Of a DNA stretch of 64,000 bases, positions 35,898-49,800 are shown one piece after another. Origin of the DNA: Polytrichum commune (Eukaryota; Streptophyta; Polytrichopsida; Polytrichales; Polytrichaceae); the NCBI GenBank assembly GCA_950295325.1, contig OX485806.1:22070001-22134000 (forward strand), written 5' to 3'. Each line of letters opens with the position of its first letter. The stretch's first letter is position 1. Both the position numbers and the translations under genes were made by a program. The notes under the pieces are model-generated. The model saw nothing but the letters and a program-made list of their open reading frames with translations. It was not told where the DNA came from and searched no databases.

Positions 35898-38800
35898 AGC
35901 TAAGATGTATTGTTTGATTGAACAATAAGATTATGCTTTTGCAGTAATGACTTCCTGCATTTTAAAATGCCACATATGTTTATATGAGATTAAAGGAGGT
36001 TCACTTTGGAGTTCCAATTGTCTACATGACACACAAATGCACATTTGAGAATTAAGTTGTATGAGCATAGTCTCGGAAATGTACTATAATCCTATTTATT
36101 TAGTGATTGAGAGGATAAGGAAAGTGTGTCTCTTCGGACCAGGGAGTGGTAACATGTGAGAGATTAGCGGTAACTTGTCAACGGTGAGGTTGGCAACATA
36201 TTTGGGGACACACTGACTAATATCCTTTAAATGTGGTATTTTGGCATAAATAATAACATCTTTTGATTATAATAGTATAAGTGGGAAGTTCATACAAATT
36301 GCCATCAATCTAATGAATGCCTTACTTTGCTTTTTAAATCAACAACCACAAGCCTGGGATGAGAGTTTGGAGATGTGTTTTAATATTGTTTGTAGATTCA
36401 ACATTCAATCTCTAAAAACGGAATGCAAGCACATTCCAAGTATAGCATGATTTATTCATGCGAATCGGTTTCGTGACCATGAACTATGTCATTTATATTC
36501 CATGGGCCCCCATAATAAAGTAATAATATTTGTTTATTATTCATACATTCAAGCTGAAGTTGGAAATTTGGGTGGAGTTATACTCTTAGCACTATGTGCA
36601 AGAGTTACTATTCATCCCAATATTATTCATAGCAACACTATCTTTGAAATTTGTAATTTAGTTTTCGGTCATGAACAAATCCAGTGAAATAATCAGGGAA
36701 GACTTGAAATGTGACTTGTATATCGTCAAGGTGTCTCAGATTAGTTTTATAAAGGAAAGCACATGGTTACTTCACTTCCTTTCGGATTAAAACTGATAAT
36801 TGGGTTATGGATAAGGGATAAAAAAACTTTAAAAACTCTCCAAATCAGTACATGCATTTGTAATATAGACTCACCTCTAAATTCGCAGGCAATAATCTGA
36901 CAGTGAGTTCATTTTGATTGGACCAAGTGTGGTGCACAACCATAGGCACAACCATAGTTAATGGTCTTGCGTGAGTAACTCATTTTTGTCTCTTTACCAA
37001 AGACAAAAGCATTCAAGTGTAGTCAATAATCTTTCATTCATTAATTCCAACTTGAAAATGCAGTGCAGTCATCCTTTCAAGATTAGCAGTTTTATTTTAT
37101 TAAATTCAATTTTAATTATGCGGTCCAGCAATAGTCTCTTACCAGGTCTTGGCCAAGGTAATCATAAGTTTTTTCCTCATGTCAATAAATCAAAACCATT
37201 TATGCGTGTTAACATATTCTCACCCAATTCATAGACTTATCTTATTTATTTAGCGTCATAATGACACATTCTTAGTTCTCAAAACAAGAAATTGACTGGC
37301 TATTTTCATCTATCATTCTTATGAACAATGCTTAAGCAATTCAATTCCTAAAGGTGATGGAGTTCTAAAATATTTTTAATTCATTTAAGATATTAATTAT
37401 TGATCAATACTTACCAATTTCACAAGTAGCACGTCCATTAGTCTTCGCACTACGTTATCCCTTCGTAGTTAATCGTCTCAACGTGCTAACACTTCACGTC
37501 CTGTCAAAGCTTAGAATGAAACATGTTATCCAATTACGCTACCAAGACCATAGCCTTAATCTTAACTCAATGGAACATTTCAATGCAATGACAATGCAAC
37601 CTCTTTGCTTTATAATCATAATCCCGGAAAATTAGATTGATTTATACGAGGTTGATTCTTTATGTTGACTTCATATAGGGTCAATGAAAGTACAAAGACA
37701 TATAGGATTGACGTTGACAATTTACATGAATTGCACACTTGAAGATCTTAATTATTATCAAATCACAATTTAGCAGAACAATCAATAGATTGTAATTTCA
37801 GTACTTGCAACATCAACATATTTTCACTTTCTAATTTTTCTCAAACTTCTATCCTTTTCCGAGAAGGCTATAACATCATGAAAATTACTTCCAATGTCCC
37901 TAAGACAGTGGACCCACCTCTCCGATTTCTCCGGTTTAATTTATTGCAATTACTACCAAGTCTATTTTTCCGACCCTTTCCCTCGCAGACAATGGCCTCA
38001 CAATCACTCGCATTGGTTTAAGAATCCCTAAAACTAATGCGACCCAACAACAACAACAACAAATAAGAATATTCTTAACTTTGCAAATGTGGCATATTCA
38101 ATTACGTAAGGTCCCTGCCTTACCCTTCATATAATACAAAATTAGATTTCAAGATTCAAGATCAGGGTAAGGCAAGACCATAGTCTTAGATTTAAACATA
38201 AACGACTTAAGTTGATCTCTGATTTCTTTATTACTCCGCGGGCACATCAACAAGACAATACTTACACACTTAATAATATCGCAATACTCTTAAGACAATT
38301 ACAATACTAATTTCTACCAACCTTGCTTAATACAACGACGATCAATCATAAGACGATAGACTCAAAATATAACTTCAAATTTATCTCTCTATTATTGTAA
38401 ATTTCAACTACTTTGACGCACGCAACAAGTCTAATACAAAAATAATATACCAACACAATCCAAATTCAAACACCCTCCAATACATACACCGTGAAGTTGT
38501 ATCAAATGACCTCCTCAAATCAAACAATTACAGTCGAAGGAAATTTCAATTCTAACAAAAGTAGTTTCTATGTCTATCGGTTGTCTCAACTTCGCTCGTC
38601 TCTCCCCGAGACTCTTCTAATTTTCCTACTTCCCTATATTCCTGAGAGCCTACCGAGTTCCTGTAAACACCTTGGTTGCCAACAGACTATTGCCCTTATT
38701 ACTAACTATTCTGCTCTCACAAGACTATTGTCCGTTCTCACTAGTCCTGTTAGGCAATATCTAGGTTAATAAAGACTTTGTTTCCACAGTTTTCAATATT

Positions 38801-40412
38801 GAACAAAAAATTCAAAAATTTACTACTACAAAATTATCGACACCATGCACAATATTCTTATTTTTCAAACCAACACTATTCATTGTTTGTAATGGTGTCA
38901 GTTTCTTCCTATTTTCAAAGTTTCTTCCCATGAAGGTAAGATAGTGGATGCCCTTGTCATATGCTAAATAGAGAATGGAACAAAATCATGTTGTTGAATA
39001 ATGTTATGAGTATCAAGCATGCTCTAGACTATATTTTTGGAATTCATGTAGCTTTGAGAAATGAATCGAAATCAATTGCTTTATTGGAATTCTTGAAGGT
39101 TGTACCAATATTGCCCACCCCTTGACATTGGTTAAGATTCATAGTTGTATGACCTTATAATTTGACCTACTCACAACCATTTCTTTGTACAAGTTACATG
39201 ATATATCTTTTGATTTACTCCCTCTTATACCAACAATGTTATAATCCTCCAAAATGTGATTGATCTTCCATAATTACTTCTAGCTTTGTAATTTAGTCTA
39301 TATATGACCAAGATTATTGCACTATACTTAGTGGTGGGTCCCTAGCCGGTAGTGAAATTGAGGGTTCACCAACTTAGTCCTCTTATCTCTTAACACTAAT
39401 GTGATAGATACTTCTTGTCATTAGAAAAAATGAATGTAAGGCAATACATAAGTCTTGTCTCTCCAAGACTTCTTGGAACTAATTGCTTTGACAAGCCTTA
39501 TTACAACCACAAACAAGTTAGGAATCCCTTCAAACCCAAATACTAATATTCCAAGGACCAACACTAGTATGTTCATTAACACGAAATATACATCATCGCC
39601 AAGCACTCCTCACTCCTCACTCCAAACAGACAATGTGTAATCGGATGACCTCTGGCGAAGAGAATCGGCAAAGAAATCGGAATCGGGAAGGTGAAGAGAG
39701 TGAGTGTCTGTATGTCTTCTCTGTCTGTATGTCTGCACATGCAGTGGACGGAGGAGATTAGGGGAGAGGGTTATATCGGTCAGATCCGACGGTCGAGAAA
39801 GCACATGTGACGTGGCCTCACCAGAAGCCAGAAGCTGCTTTCATCGCCCATAGACTTCTTCTCGACAACTTTTTCTTTCATGTCAACTCCAAATGAGGTA
39901 TGTGCTTCATATATATTTTTTGAATCAAGGTGAAGCCCCAATCCTTTAAGGGTCAAGGCAAATGGCTCACCACATAAATGCCCATCCAAATTCATAATGT
40001 GCGACCTACTCACATCTTCAGAATAAACTCCAAAGTCAATATTTTAATCGATTGAGAAAAATGTGCAACATCTTTACTTAGAGGTTGACAGCCAAGGAAC
40101 TCTGAATGATCAGATTATAATTTGAGGAGTAATCTATCACATCAAATGTGTAAGTAAAACTACATTAATCCTCACTAAAAATCACATTGAAAATCAAGGA
40201 GGCAATGTCATCCAAGGTGAACATGTTCTAGCCAATCACTCACTGACACGGAAGACTTTTGCAATAATTGCAAATTTGTGATATCAATGACTAAGTGTAC
40301 AAGTATGAAGCTCCATCTCATTGTGGAATTTCAATACAAATTTTGTTCTTCAAGACTTGACTCATTCATGGCCCCTGAATACAACTACAAGAAAAAGCTA
40401 AAGCTCTACAAA
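35898..40412. other. Large intergenic region with no supported gene
   Basis: AT-rich sequence throughout. From about 37.2 to 38.8 kb the + strand is rich in A, T and C. A minus-strand frame of 77 codons at 39780-40013 is not low complexity, but I could not assign it to any family and it has no companion exon. No repeat array or RNA gene was recognised. Confidence 0.35.
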
Positions 40413-43400
40413 TTACACAGGATTGAAACTATGCTTCAAAGCAGCAGCCCATGTTTCGTCGATGCGATTAACATCAATAGCACCCACTTCATGATGATTC
40501 CATCCTTCCAAGGCATGGACTAAACCACCAGCGTGACATGCATGAACCACACCTCTTGGCATTGTCATCTGCACCAAAATCCATGATTAGATCAAACATA
40601 TTCAAGAAGCGTGTTATTGCTGCATTATAGTTGTTGTATCAAAACCTTTCATTACATTCTTAAGTAGCCTAATTAGGTTTCCAATGCACATGGAATGATT
40701 CTTAGGTCATCTGGATAACCTAAGAATGATTCCATTGGAGATGCACCTCTCCAATTGAATCTTGGTAGGGGGGAAAAAACTTTGTGTCCGAAGATAGGCA
40801 ACATTGAGCTGTTAGTGAATGAGAAATTCTCACTTGGCTATGCTCGGCATTCATGCACATACTCAAGGACCTTGGTGATTGGATATACATTCTTAAAGCT
40901 AGAATAGAAAGAGAATATCCTTACATGTTGCTTAAGAATGCTATGTTCCCAACATCATCTTCCCACCAAGTGGGAATGTAGTTGGATATTTTCAATTAAG
41001 ATATGTGTGTACCCAAAACCGAAGCGAAAACCAACAATATGTACCACATGTATACATTTGGAAGCAACAAATGTATGAATGTGGTACATAGAGTTGGTTT
41101 TATGGTTGCTGTAGGGATTTGGGTATATGTACCTTAAGTGCTGGCATTCAGAACTGACATTGACCACCCTATGTGGTCATCAAATTAGGTGTACATCATT
41201 TAAGCCCAAAAATGCCACATATCAAGATGTGATTGGTTGTACTCTCTTAATGGCATGGGGATAAAGAGAGATGTCCAATTAGACGTGAAAATACATTAGT
41301 CAATGCATCCACGGTCAACAATCTCTTTACCTCACATGTGCGCATCCCTCTCATGTCTTTAGGCACTTGCATGGCAGCAAGCTTTCCATAGCTGCAATCT
41401 TTTCGGGTTTCCGCAATAGGTGGCACAACAAACTGGTGGAAATGAGTCCCAGTAGGAGCCCATTTCTGCTCATCTGGAGTTGCCCATTTCCCCAACACCC
41501 AGACCTGCACCACACAAAAACTTATTTCAAATCATGGAATAAATAAGTACCATCACCTCATAAATAAGTTATTTGTTACCAACAATCAATCAAGGTGCTA
41601 AGTTCATCACCATTATTTTTCATATCCAGATATTTTTTCTTTCCAATGATGGTGCTTTGAACTCACAAGGGTGGTTAATCTGAGATATCCAACATTTCAA
41701 ATACTTGGATAATGCACTGTACTAACCGGACAATTTTGGCCAGCTTGATACTTTGTCACTTGCACAAGATTACTTCGGTGCTGCACTGGAACCTCAGACA
41801 GAATCATTTCAAATCGATCCCGAGATGTTGTCAACATCTGCCAGGTACAAACAACAATTTCAGTACAGAAATTGAAGCAAGAAAGTGTGACAAAAACAAT
41901 TCAGGACAGAAATTGAGCCAAGTCCCATGACCAAGAAAGTGTGAGCTCACTTGAAACTCATCCAAAAACCGTAACATGAACAGTTGATGTTAAATTTTGT
42001 GTGGTTGTGGACCATCAAGTGTGTAATGTGAAGGCATATTCTTCCGGGATCTCAAGCAAATGCTACTTCAATATCATCCTACTCATGTGGGCCCTTCTGC
42101 ACAATAAGCTAAAACAAATCATGAGTTGTGAGATCTTGAAGTGAACCGGTCTCCTGGTTTGTGTCGGATGCAAATCCGGTTGACCATTAAACATTATCCA
42201 TTGCATGCCATATAGGACTCCATGTGGGTTTGTTCATCCATCCAATCTTGTTTGCACACTTTGGGGTAGGGGGGCAGTTTTGAGCACTCACCAGAACTCG
42301 AACACCTTGCTGACATAAATAAAGTGCTATGGCACGACCAAGCTTTGACGTTGCACCCGTCAAAAAAATCTCCTTCACATTCTTCGGAAGCTCATTCAAA
42401 ATCACGGCAGCTGTGAGTGTGTTCCCGTGAACAACTCGGATTCGCAAGTCCTTGTGCTTGTTTGTAAACAACACTCCACCTCCATTGAGGCTCTCATTCT
42501 GTCCAATGAAAGAAAAATCACATTCCACAAAATTACAGTAACTTCCAGATGAAATCACATTAAACACATTCACTTTCCCGAAGAGGAATAAAGTGGAACT
42601 TTCTTCAAAGAAGGATCAATCCCCCCCCCCAAGCATTATGCCACGTGTCATCCCTACATTGGATGAGTCTCGTTTCAATTCCACGTAGATATTACATTCC
42701 GGCATTAGTCAAGATGAAATAGAGCAGCCCCTACGGCAACAAACCCTAATTCAGCAGAAAAGCCTCCATGGAAAGAACAACTAGCACTTAGAGATCCATA
42801 ACAAGCAAAACCTTGGCCGTTATTTCCAAATTATTTCTGTAAGCGAGAATTCTTGTATTTAAAGTAGGGTTCAAGACAGCAGGAAAAAACTCCATGTGAT
42901 CATGGTGAAGCTAACCTTGTTCAGCGCTCCGAGACTGATGACACGAGCACCATCCCGTTGAGCTTCCAGTATAGCTTGCTCGATGAGCTTGTTGATACGT
43001 TTCTTCTCGAATGGAAGAAAATACTGCACAGAAGTATCATAAAAATTAAAAACTGTGCAAAAGTTCAACATGCAGACACGAGATATCATATGTGCCTGAG
43101 AAAAAGCATGACATAAAATGAAAAGGAACCAACCTGAAACCCGAATCTGGGTACAACCCACGTCTCTGTGCGCAGATCTTTCAATCGATACTTATCGGAA
43201 GCGAACGGTCTTCCAAATATCCACAAAATTGCCAAGATCGGCAATGTGAGCGGCCACAGAGGCCACAGAAACCATCTCGTAGCATATGGCCATGCAGCAA
43301 AAGATGGTATCCCGAAAGGTAAGTGAAAAGTGGACAGCAACTCCGTCCCGTGAGCAAGGAATACAAAATCAGGCTTCTCTTTTTGTCCTGCAAAAATCTC

Positions 43401-46400
43401 AATTAAACCCGAAGTCTTGAGTCTCTTGATGGCCGTGAAGCAAATTGACAAGAAGTCTACACTCAGTTATTCGCAGATTCAGTAGTGGGAAAGAGAGAGA
43501 GCATGAGTCATCAAATTATTATCTATGATTTGCTGCAACAAACATGTCTATGATTTTGTTGCAATGTGTTTAAACATGCTGACCTTGCCGAACTGTCTCG
43601 TAGAGCTCATCTGAAACTTTGTCGGCAGTGCCTCCAAGGTAGTCATATAAGGGCATGAAGAGTGCAAAATTTGTGTGCACGTGTGAATGGTGCAATGAAT
43701 GGAATCTGCAAGGAGAAAAAAACAGGTCGATCGATCATAATGCTCCTCGGATCCATGGCAAGTGAAGCTTTAGGGTAACTGCCAGTACTTTCAACAAAAC
43801 TTGCTTCTCCGAAACTTCCATCGCCCATCATGTATGCAATTATCTACCAAAATCGAGGGAGATTCAATAGAAATATCCATTAACTCAATGGGACTTCTCG
43901 TTGGGAGTTGGTCCCCTATGATTTAGGATTAGTTATTTTGCATACAAAATCGGAAATTTCTTTCTACTTGTGGTGCATGCTCGGAGCTAGTGCTTGAATT
44001 GAATAGAGAACAATCTATTTCGGTTCATTGAGGGTTAGACTTATTTTCACACCTTCTTGGCATGACAACATGAGTTTGACTTTCAACAAATCGATATAGA
44101 ATGTTCTTCGTTCAAACCTCTACAATACCTCCAACCATTCACCGAAAACTTACCGGACATAGAAGGTGTTGTATACAAGACAACGAGCTCCTGACCAGAA
44201 TTCATGTTGAGTTAGAGGATAACTGTAATATCTAAGAGCAGAAGTGATGGAGTTACTTACGTGGGAGTATAAATCAGGTATTTGAGAGGAGGAAACACTC
44301 GAAACGCCCAGGTTGGCACAAACTCAAAATTGCAGTGCCCAATTGCGTTCATAAAGTCGAAGAAGAGCCAGTAGAAATAAAACATTCCCATCGACGCTCC
44401 TCCCAAAGCCCACGTTCCTAAGAGGGGAATTGCAAATATGGCTGTGTACATGACATGCTCGGCGAAAGGATGTACCGAACCTGCATTTCGAGGCACAAGT
44501 GACAACTCAGAATTTCTTGGCAACGGTGGATACGAAAAATACTTCTTCGATGAATTACGAGCAAGGTTCATGCTCATCACTAAACTTGAAATTCCATGCA
44601 AATCTCCTCACCTGAGACTGGCTCGGTGATGAATGATGCGTGATGGTGCGAATGGTATCTTGAATATAAGTAGTGGTGATGAAGCGCACGGTGAAACCAG
44701 TAGTAAATCCACTCGGTAGGGCCCATGTGAAGAATCAAACACATCCATATTCCTCTGGAATCCCAGAAGGTCGGGAAATTACAAAACCCTGGCAGCATAG
44801 CATGGACCGCAGTCGCCACAAACACGTGGAGAAGGATGTAGTCGTCCCTGCATGAATCAACCCCGCATTTCATATCCCTCTGATCAATAAGTAGCTAGCT
44901 ACCTCGAAACACCATCCGTAACATTCTTAAGTAGCCTATAAATGTAGTCTCTGGGTGCATACTGAATAATTCTTAGGAGCTCCGGATAACCTAAATAAAT
45001 TCCATTTGGTATGCACCTCTTCAATTGAATCTTGATAGATGGGAGAAAGCTTCATGTCCGAAGATAGGCAACAACGAATGAGGTTTCAAAACCAACGAGA
45101 ACTTGCCACTTGGCTATGCTCCGCTATCATGGATGCAGTCATCAAGGACCTTGAGGGGACCTTGAATCATGGAAAAATATTCTTGAAACCAGAATATATA
45201 AGGAGCGCTATTACCAGGCTCAAGAATATCATGTCCAGTGATATTCATGCACCCGGTAGCATTCTTAAGTGGTGGTAGGCATCTTGGTGAGAATGTTTTT
45301 GGCAAGTTCTTCAAGGTGAATCCTGGCAGATGGGAGAAGGCTTTGTCCGAAGGAAGATAGGTAACAATGAGGTAATGGTCGATTAATGAGAGCTTCCCAC
45401 TTGACTATCCTTGGCTATCATGCGTGTAGTCCAGGGCCTTTAAGCTTAGAAATCTATTCTTGAAGCTACAATAGATAGAGAACATCTTACACATGCTTAA
45501 GAATGCTATAACTGAGATTACGAAGAAAATGAGGAGATAAGACAGGTTGAGTGTTCAGATTGTGTTACCAGTTACTCTCCCTGTCCACTTGCTCGAACGA
45601 GATTCCTTTCGTCTGAATTTGATACTTTCCCGTAAGGTAATGGCACCGAGACAAACTCATCCACATTTGCCCGTGCAGGTACCGAAGAGCCGAAGCTAGC
45701 AGCATGTGAAGGCACCAATTGTCGGTGTCGTGCCCCCCCAACAGGTTCGCATGCACCGCTTTCACGACGAAAGGGATGAAAAGAGTGTACTGCAATACGC
45801 AAGGCAAGCGATTGAACCATTAAACCCTGCAAGTTGCTTGACATGCTTATAATACACGAACCCACTCAATGCAAAATCGTGCTAGTTGGGGAATGCACAC
45901 AATCGGAGGAGCTCAGTTTCCTGATCACGAGGAGCATTGAATGCATAGTGCTGTGCAACGTAATACATGCAGAATCAAGCACAGAATTGAGCAGTCCGTG
46001 ACCGAATTGTCGAGAAGAGATTGATTTCACAGTACTGTGCAATGTAAGACATGTAAATGTTTTCAAGCACACAGCAATGTGGTCCCGCGTAACCGGTTCT
46101 CAAAAAAAAAATTCAATGAATAGTACTTAAATGTAGTCCTCCGAGACAGAATCCTCAAAGAGATACTTGACACACGATTTCAAGCACACAACAATGTGGT
46201 CCTGCGACACAGAATCCTCAAAGAGATACTGTATGCATAGTACTGTACAATGTAAGACATGAAAATCTAAGTACACAGCAATTTGGTACTGCGAGATCGA
46301 AACCTCCAAAAGACATTGAATGCATAGTACTGTACACTGTAAAACATGAAAAATGTACCTCACAACATTTGGTCCTGCGTGACCGAATTCTCAAAATGAC

Positions 46401-46860
46401 ATTGATTGTATAGAACTGTCTAATGTAAGACGTGAAAATTCAATCTTACAACAACTTGGACCCATGCTCTGCACCACCATTGAAGGTGAGCTATGCCTTT
46501 CCTTCTCCGAGTGGACATACAGGAACCACTCAACATTCGAGTGAACGTCTATACCGACAGCCTAATATCAGTCTAACAACAAGAACGGCGACATCCCTGA
46601 GGTATTCAACCGAGAGCCAAAAAATCGAATAAAATTCTAATCCACTCCAAAACTCACTCAAGCTGCAGCAGCACACATGCAGACTCAGAATTCGAACCTC
46701 ATATCTACACACACGCGAAACCGCAATTCATCTGGTAAGTTAGTTACTCTCTACGGGCTCTCTCTCTCTCTCTCTCTCTCTCACACCTGCACACACATAC
46801 CTTCAAATTCCCTAGCGTCTCCCAAGGCCAGGCCGACATGGCTCCCGGCTTGCTCGCCAT
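40413..46860 (-). CDS. CER3: CER3-type wax biosynthesis protein (fatty acid hydroxylase fold plus C-terminal domain), 11 exons, 622 aa
   Basis: Minus-strand exons: 46801-46860, 45569-45789, 44612-44847, 44261-44480, 43584-43705, 43134-43387, 42916-43023, 42292-42498, 41727-41837, 41331-41504, 40413-40568. All use GT-AG and keep phase. The start MASKPG...WPW is the family N-terminus. CER1 and CER3 act together at the ER to convert very-long-chain acyl-CoA into cuticular alkanes. The N-terminal half has membrane segments and three histidine groups: HRALHHH (146-152), YHSHHH (158-163) and FHSLHH (247-252), with [14 protein letters not shown] as in CER1. The second half ([38 protein letters not shown]) is clearly CER3/WAX2-like. 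Length fits both families. So the gene looks like a CER3 that keeps the full CER1-style metal site. Introns hold several MITEs. Confidence 0.92.
40652..40943. mobile_element. MITE copy 1 (ACATTCTTAAG ends) in the last wax-gene intron
   Basis: Starts ACATTCTTAAGTAGCC and ends GCTTAAGAATGC, which is inverted. It shares interior sequence (CTCCAATTGAATCTTGGTAG; GAAGATAGGCAAC) with two further copies at about 44920-45233 and 45257-45508. Confidence 0.7.
41001..41134. repeat. Near-perfect 134-bp hairpin with a tiny loop in a wax-gene intron
   Basis: The left arm contains AACCAACAATATGTACCACA, and the right arm TGTGGTACATAGAGTTGGTT. The centre is CATTTGGAAGCAACAAATG, so the loop is only about 8 bases. 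The outer parts also pair (GTGTACCCAAA with TTTGGGTATAT). There are a few bulges. Confidence 0.8.
43871..44226. mobile_element. Diverged copy of the 10999-11357 MITE in a wax-gene intron
   Basis: It shares GGAGTTGGTCCCCT near its start and TTGAGTTAGAGGATAAC at its end with the copy in the aspartyl protease intron, and has the same inner inverted GTTCATTGAGGGT / TTTGACTTTCAAC pair. It lies between coding exons 44261-44480 and 43584-43705. Confidence 0.7.
44920..45233. mobile_element. MITE copy 2 (ACATTCTTAAG family), decayed right end
   Basis: Left end ACATTCTTAAGTAGCC as in copy 1. The interior GAAGATAGGCAACAA is shared. The right end is diverged (CTCAAGAATAT). It lies in the intron between exons 45569-45789 and 44612-44847. 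Confidence 0.6.
45257..45508. mobile_element. MITE copy 3 with perfect 13-bp ends
   Basis: TAGCATTCTTAAG at 45257-45269 and CTTAAGAATGCTA at 45496-45508 are exact inverses. It lies directly beside copy 2 in the same intron. Confidence 0.75.
45890..46460. repeat. Degenerate tandem repeat in the first wax-gene intron
   Basis: The phrases GCATAGTACTGTACAATGTAAGACATG and CACAGCAATGTGGTCCTGCG recur about four to five times with irregular spacing of roughly 60-120 bases. (Written here as consensus pieces; copies differ.). Confidence 0.65.
46755..46785 (-). repeat. (CT)n microsatellite just inside the first intron
   Basis: A (CT)n run at 46758-46782 lies about 20 bases past the first coding exon of the wax gene on its transcribed side. 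A second, interrupted CT run lies upstream of the start at about 47103-47130. Confidence 0.85.
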
Positions 46861-49800
46861 TGCTGCGACCGCTCAAATTGAATCCCGCAGCTTCGACAGA
46901 TATTACAAGCTTCGCATTGGTGCGAGCCTTCCGAAGTAGACCAATGCAGATGCTTTCAGAGCTCCCAAAGCTCCGAATTCTACAGCATTTGTGGGGAGTT
47001 TGTGGAGTAAATATTGCAATGCGGGCAGGTGGGAGGCAATTGCGCAACCGCGCTGGCTGCGAAGAAAAACGGAAGGAAGGAAGGCTGGCTGGCGCGCTAT
47101 ATCTCTTTCTCTCTCTCTCTCTCTATCTCTCGGAGGGACCGCCTTTGCTTTTGGTGTTCTAAAGCAACGGAAGGCGTGGGCCAAAGGTGGTGGAGTATGG
47201 AGGGAGAGAATAGATCGGCTTTGCAGCCTTCCAAGTCTCTCCCTTCGTTGCCTCTCACAACATATCCACTCACCCTTTCCCCCTCCTTGCAAAGGAATAA
47301 TGTTAAGCACACCGCTTCATCCACCTTGTGCATACCTCTACTTCTAGAGATAATAGATTTTGCCACTTTTGCTCTTGTAATGCACTTGAAATTAAGGCAC
47401 GTTTTGTGTTGGAGTGTCCTCTATATATATAACCCCATTCGAGATAAGTTTCCATCATTATTTGAGAATGTAAAATGACATTTAAGTATATTTGGACAAA
47501 CCGCTTGTCCAAAAATAGCTAAACGATGTGCGACAACAAGAAAAGCAACAACAGAACAATCATAACTTTGAGTTTTTAAATTCCATGTTTGCCAACCATC
47601 ATAATTGTGTGGTTTTGCGATTATATTGGTGGTCGGAATTGTCCAATATTGATGAATAAATCCAAATATACTTAGTTCCTAGTTAGGAATGTTAGGGAGC
47701 CTCTAGTCTTACTTTCAATTGGACCAACAAGTTGACATTAGCCTCTATTTCATAAAAGCTACCGCACCCCACCACTCTAGGAAATGAGCCGGTTTGAAAC
47801 CATCCTAATGCACTTTCAGTCCCATTAGCCTTTTGGCTTCTTGGACTTGAAAATCAATCTCATTTCATTTCCTTGGATCCGTTTTACCGGTACTCTTTCC
47901 ATAAATATCTCAAGAAAGAGGAGAAGTTTTATATAAGAGGTCCCACATCGTTATTAAGTGGATTTTATTGCCTCTCTCATTCTACCTTTTTGAATAGTCA
48001 CCCTCTTTAATATCCTTGTGATTCTCAACTCCCCCCGCCCCCCCCCCCCCCCCCGCCCTTTTGCTACTTCTGTCTTTATATTTGTTATGTGAGACCGACA
48101 TGCGTTTACAACGTTGGTAGTCAGAGTCTATTGATCATAGAATGCGTAACTATTGTTTCACATCTACCTTTATTGGACCTTTCTCAACAATGGCATCTCG
48201 TAGATATTTCAAGAAAGAGTATAAGTTTTAAAAAGGTCCCACATTGTTGAGTAATTTTGACTTCCCCTCCCATCTTCACTGCTTTTGTTGCCTCCTTTTC
48301 TCTTGCCACTCTCAACTTGGATTATTGTTATTATTTTGCTACTTGTGTCTTCATATTCATAATATGTGAGTTGACCAACATGTGCTCACAATGTAGGCAT
48401 TTTGGATTTAATACATGTATTTTGTTTCTAAACCTCTTCTTTTATTGGACCCCTCTTAGCAATACTATCCCATAGATATTTTGGGACAAAGTAAGTTCTA
48501 TGGAGGCCCCACATCGTTGACTGAATTCTACTTTCCTTCCCATCCTCCCTTCTTTTGATAGCTCTTTTGTCTCCCGGGTACGCAACTCCCATATTATACG
48601 CAGGGGGCATCGTACTTAAAACGGCTTAAAGGACGGCTTTTGTAAAACTTATATCAAATTATATCAAATTAAAATGATCAAAAAGTTGGGTGAAGACCAA
48701 ATTAAATAAAATGAGATGAAAAAAAAGTTGGGTAAAGACCAAATTAAATAAAATGAGATGATAAAAAAGTTGGGTTGCATATATATTAAGCCTCCCATTA
48801 AAATTATAAGCCACGAATAGTTGCCTCCCATTAAAATTATAATTCATTCACAATGTTAAAATTTTATTAAAAAGTCCAAAAAGTTGGGTAGTTTGACCTA
48901 TGGTACATGTATTTAAAAAATCATATAATTAGGTTTTTAATGCAATTGTATGCTTCAAAATATATTCATTTCCTATATATAATTACATTTTTGGATTCCT
49001 TGTTAGAAGGGCTACAAGGGTTTCCTACATTAAAACAAATTGTATCACTCAATATTGGACTAAAACGCATTATAAGTGATTATAATCAGGACCATATAAT
49101 ACGGGAATTGCGTACCCGGGTTTTGTCTTTGTCATTCTCAACTTGTTTTTCATGTTGATTATGTGAGATTGACACGAGATTGTAGATTTCCACTACAATC
49201 TCGTGGGCAACAATCTACATGGACAGCGGCCCTAAGTGAATCCTACTCCCCATCCTACCCTTCCTTCTTTCATGGCCCCTCCTTCCTTGTGCAATTCTCT
49301 TCCTCCTCTCTCATCCTCCCTTCTTCTAACATGTGTTTGCGTATGTACATAATGTGGAATTGATATGTACCCACAATGCATGCATTTAGATACATGTATT
49401 CATTGTGCCACCTCTACTTCTATTGAACCCTCTTAACAATACGATTCCCTCGTTTTCAACGAACCTTCTTAATAATATCCCATAGATTTCCAGAAAGAGA
49501 AATTTTATGGAGGTCTCACATCGTTGGATAGATGATTAATTGCAGGTCGTCTAACAAAAACAAGCATAAACTAAATCATCCTCTTTCCCAAGTTTATTTA
49601 TGCTCCTTTCTTATAAACTTTCCCTTCCTTTGTTCCCTTTCCTTACTGCTCGTGTCCTCAAATACATTATATGAGATTGATAACTCACTTATGCTTCTAA
49701 CAGTGGACCCCTTTAACATTATCCCATAGCTAATTCAAGAATCTTTTGTGTATATAGGTACCACATCATTTAAGAAAGATAATCATATATAGTCTAACAA

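Noticed and set aside
39780-40013. 77-codon minus-strand frame 3' of the wax gene
   Set aside because: Plausible composition but no family match and no neighbouring exons; not called.
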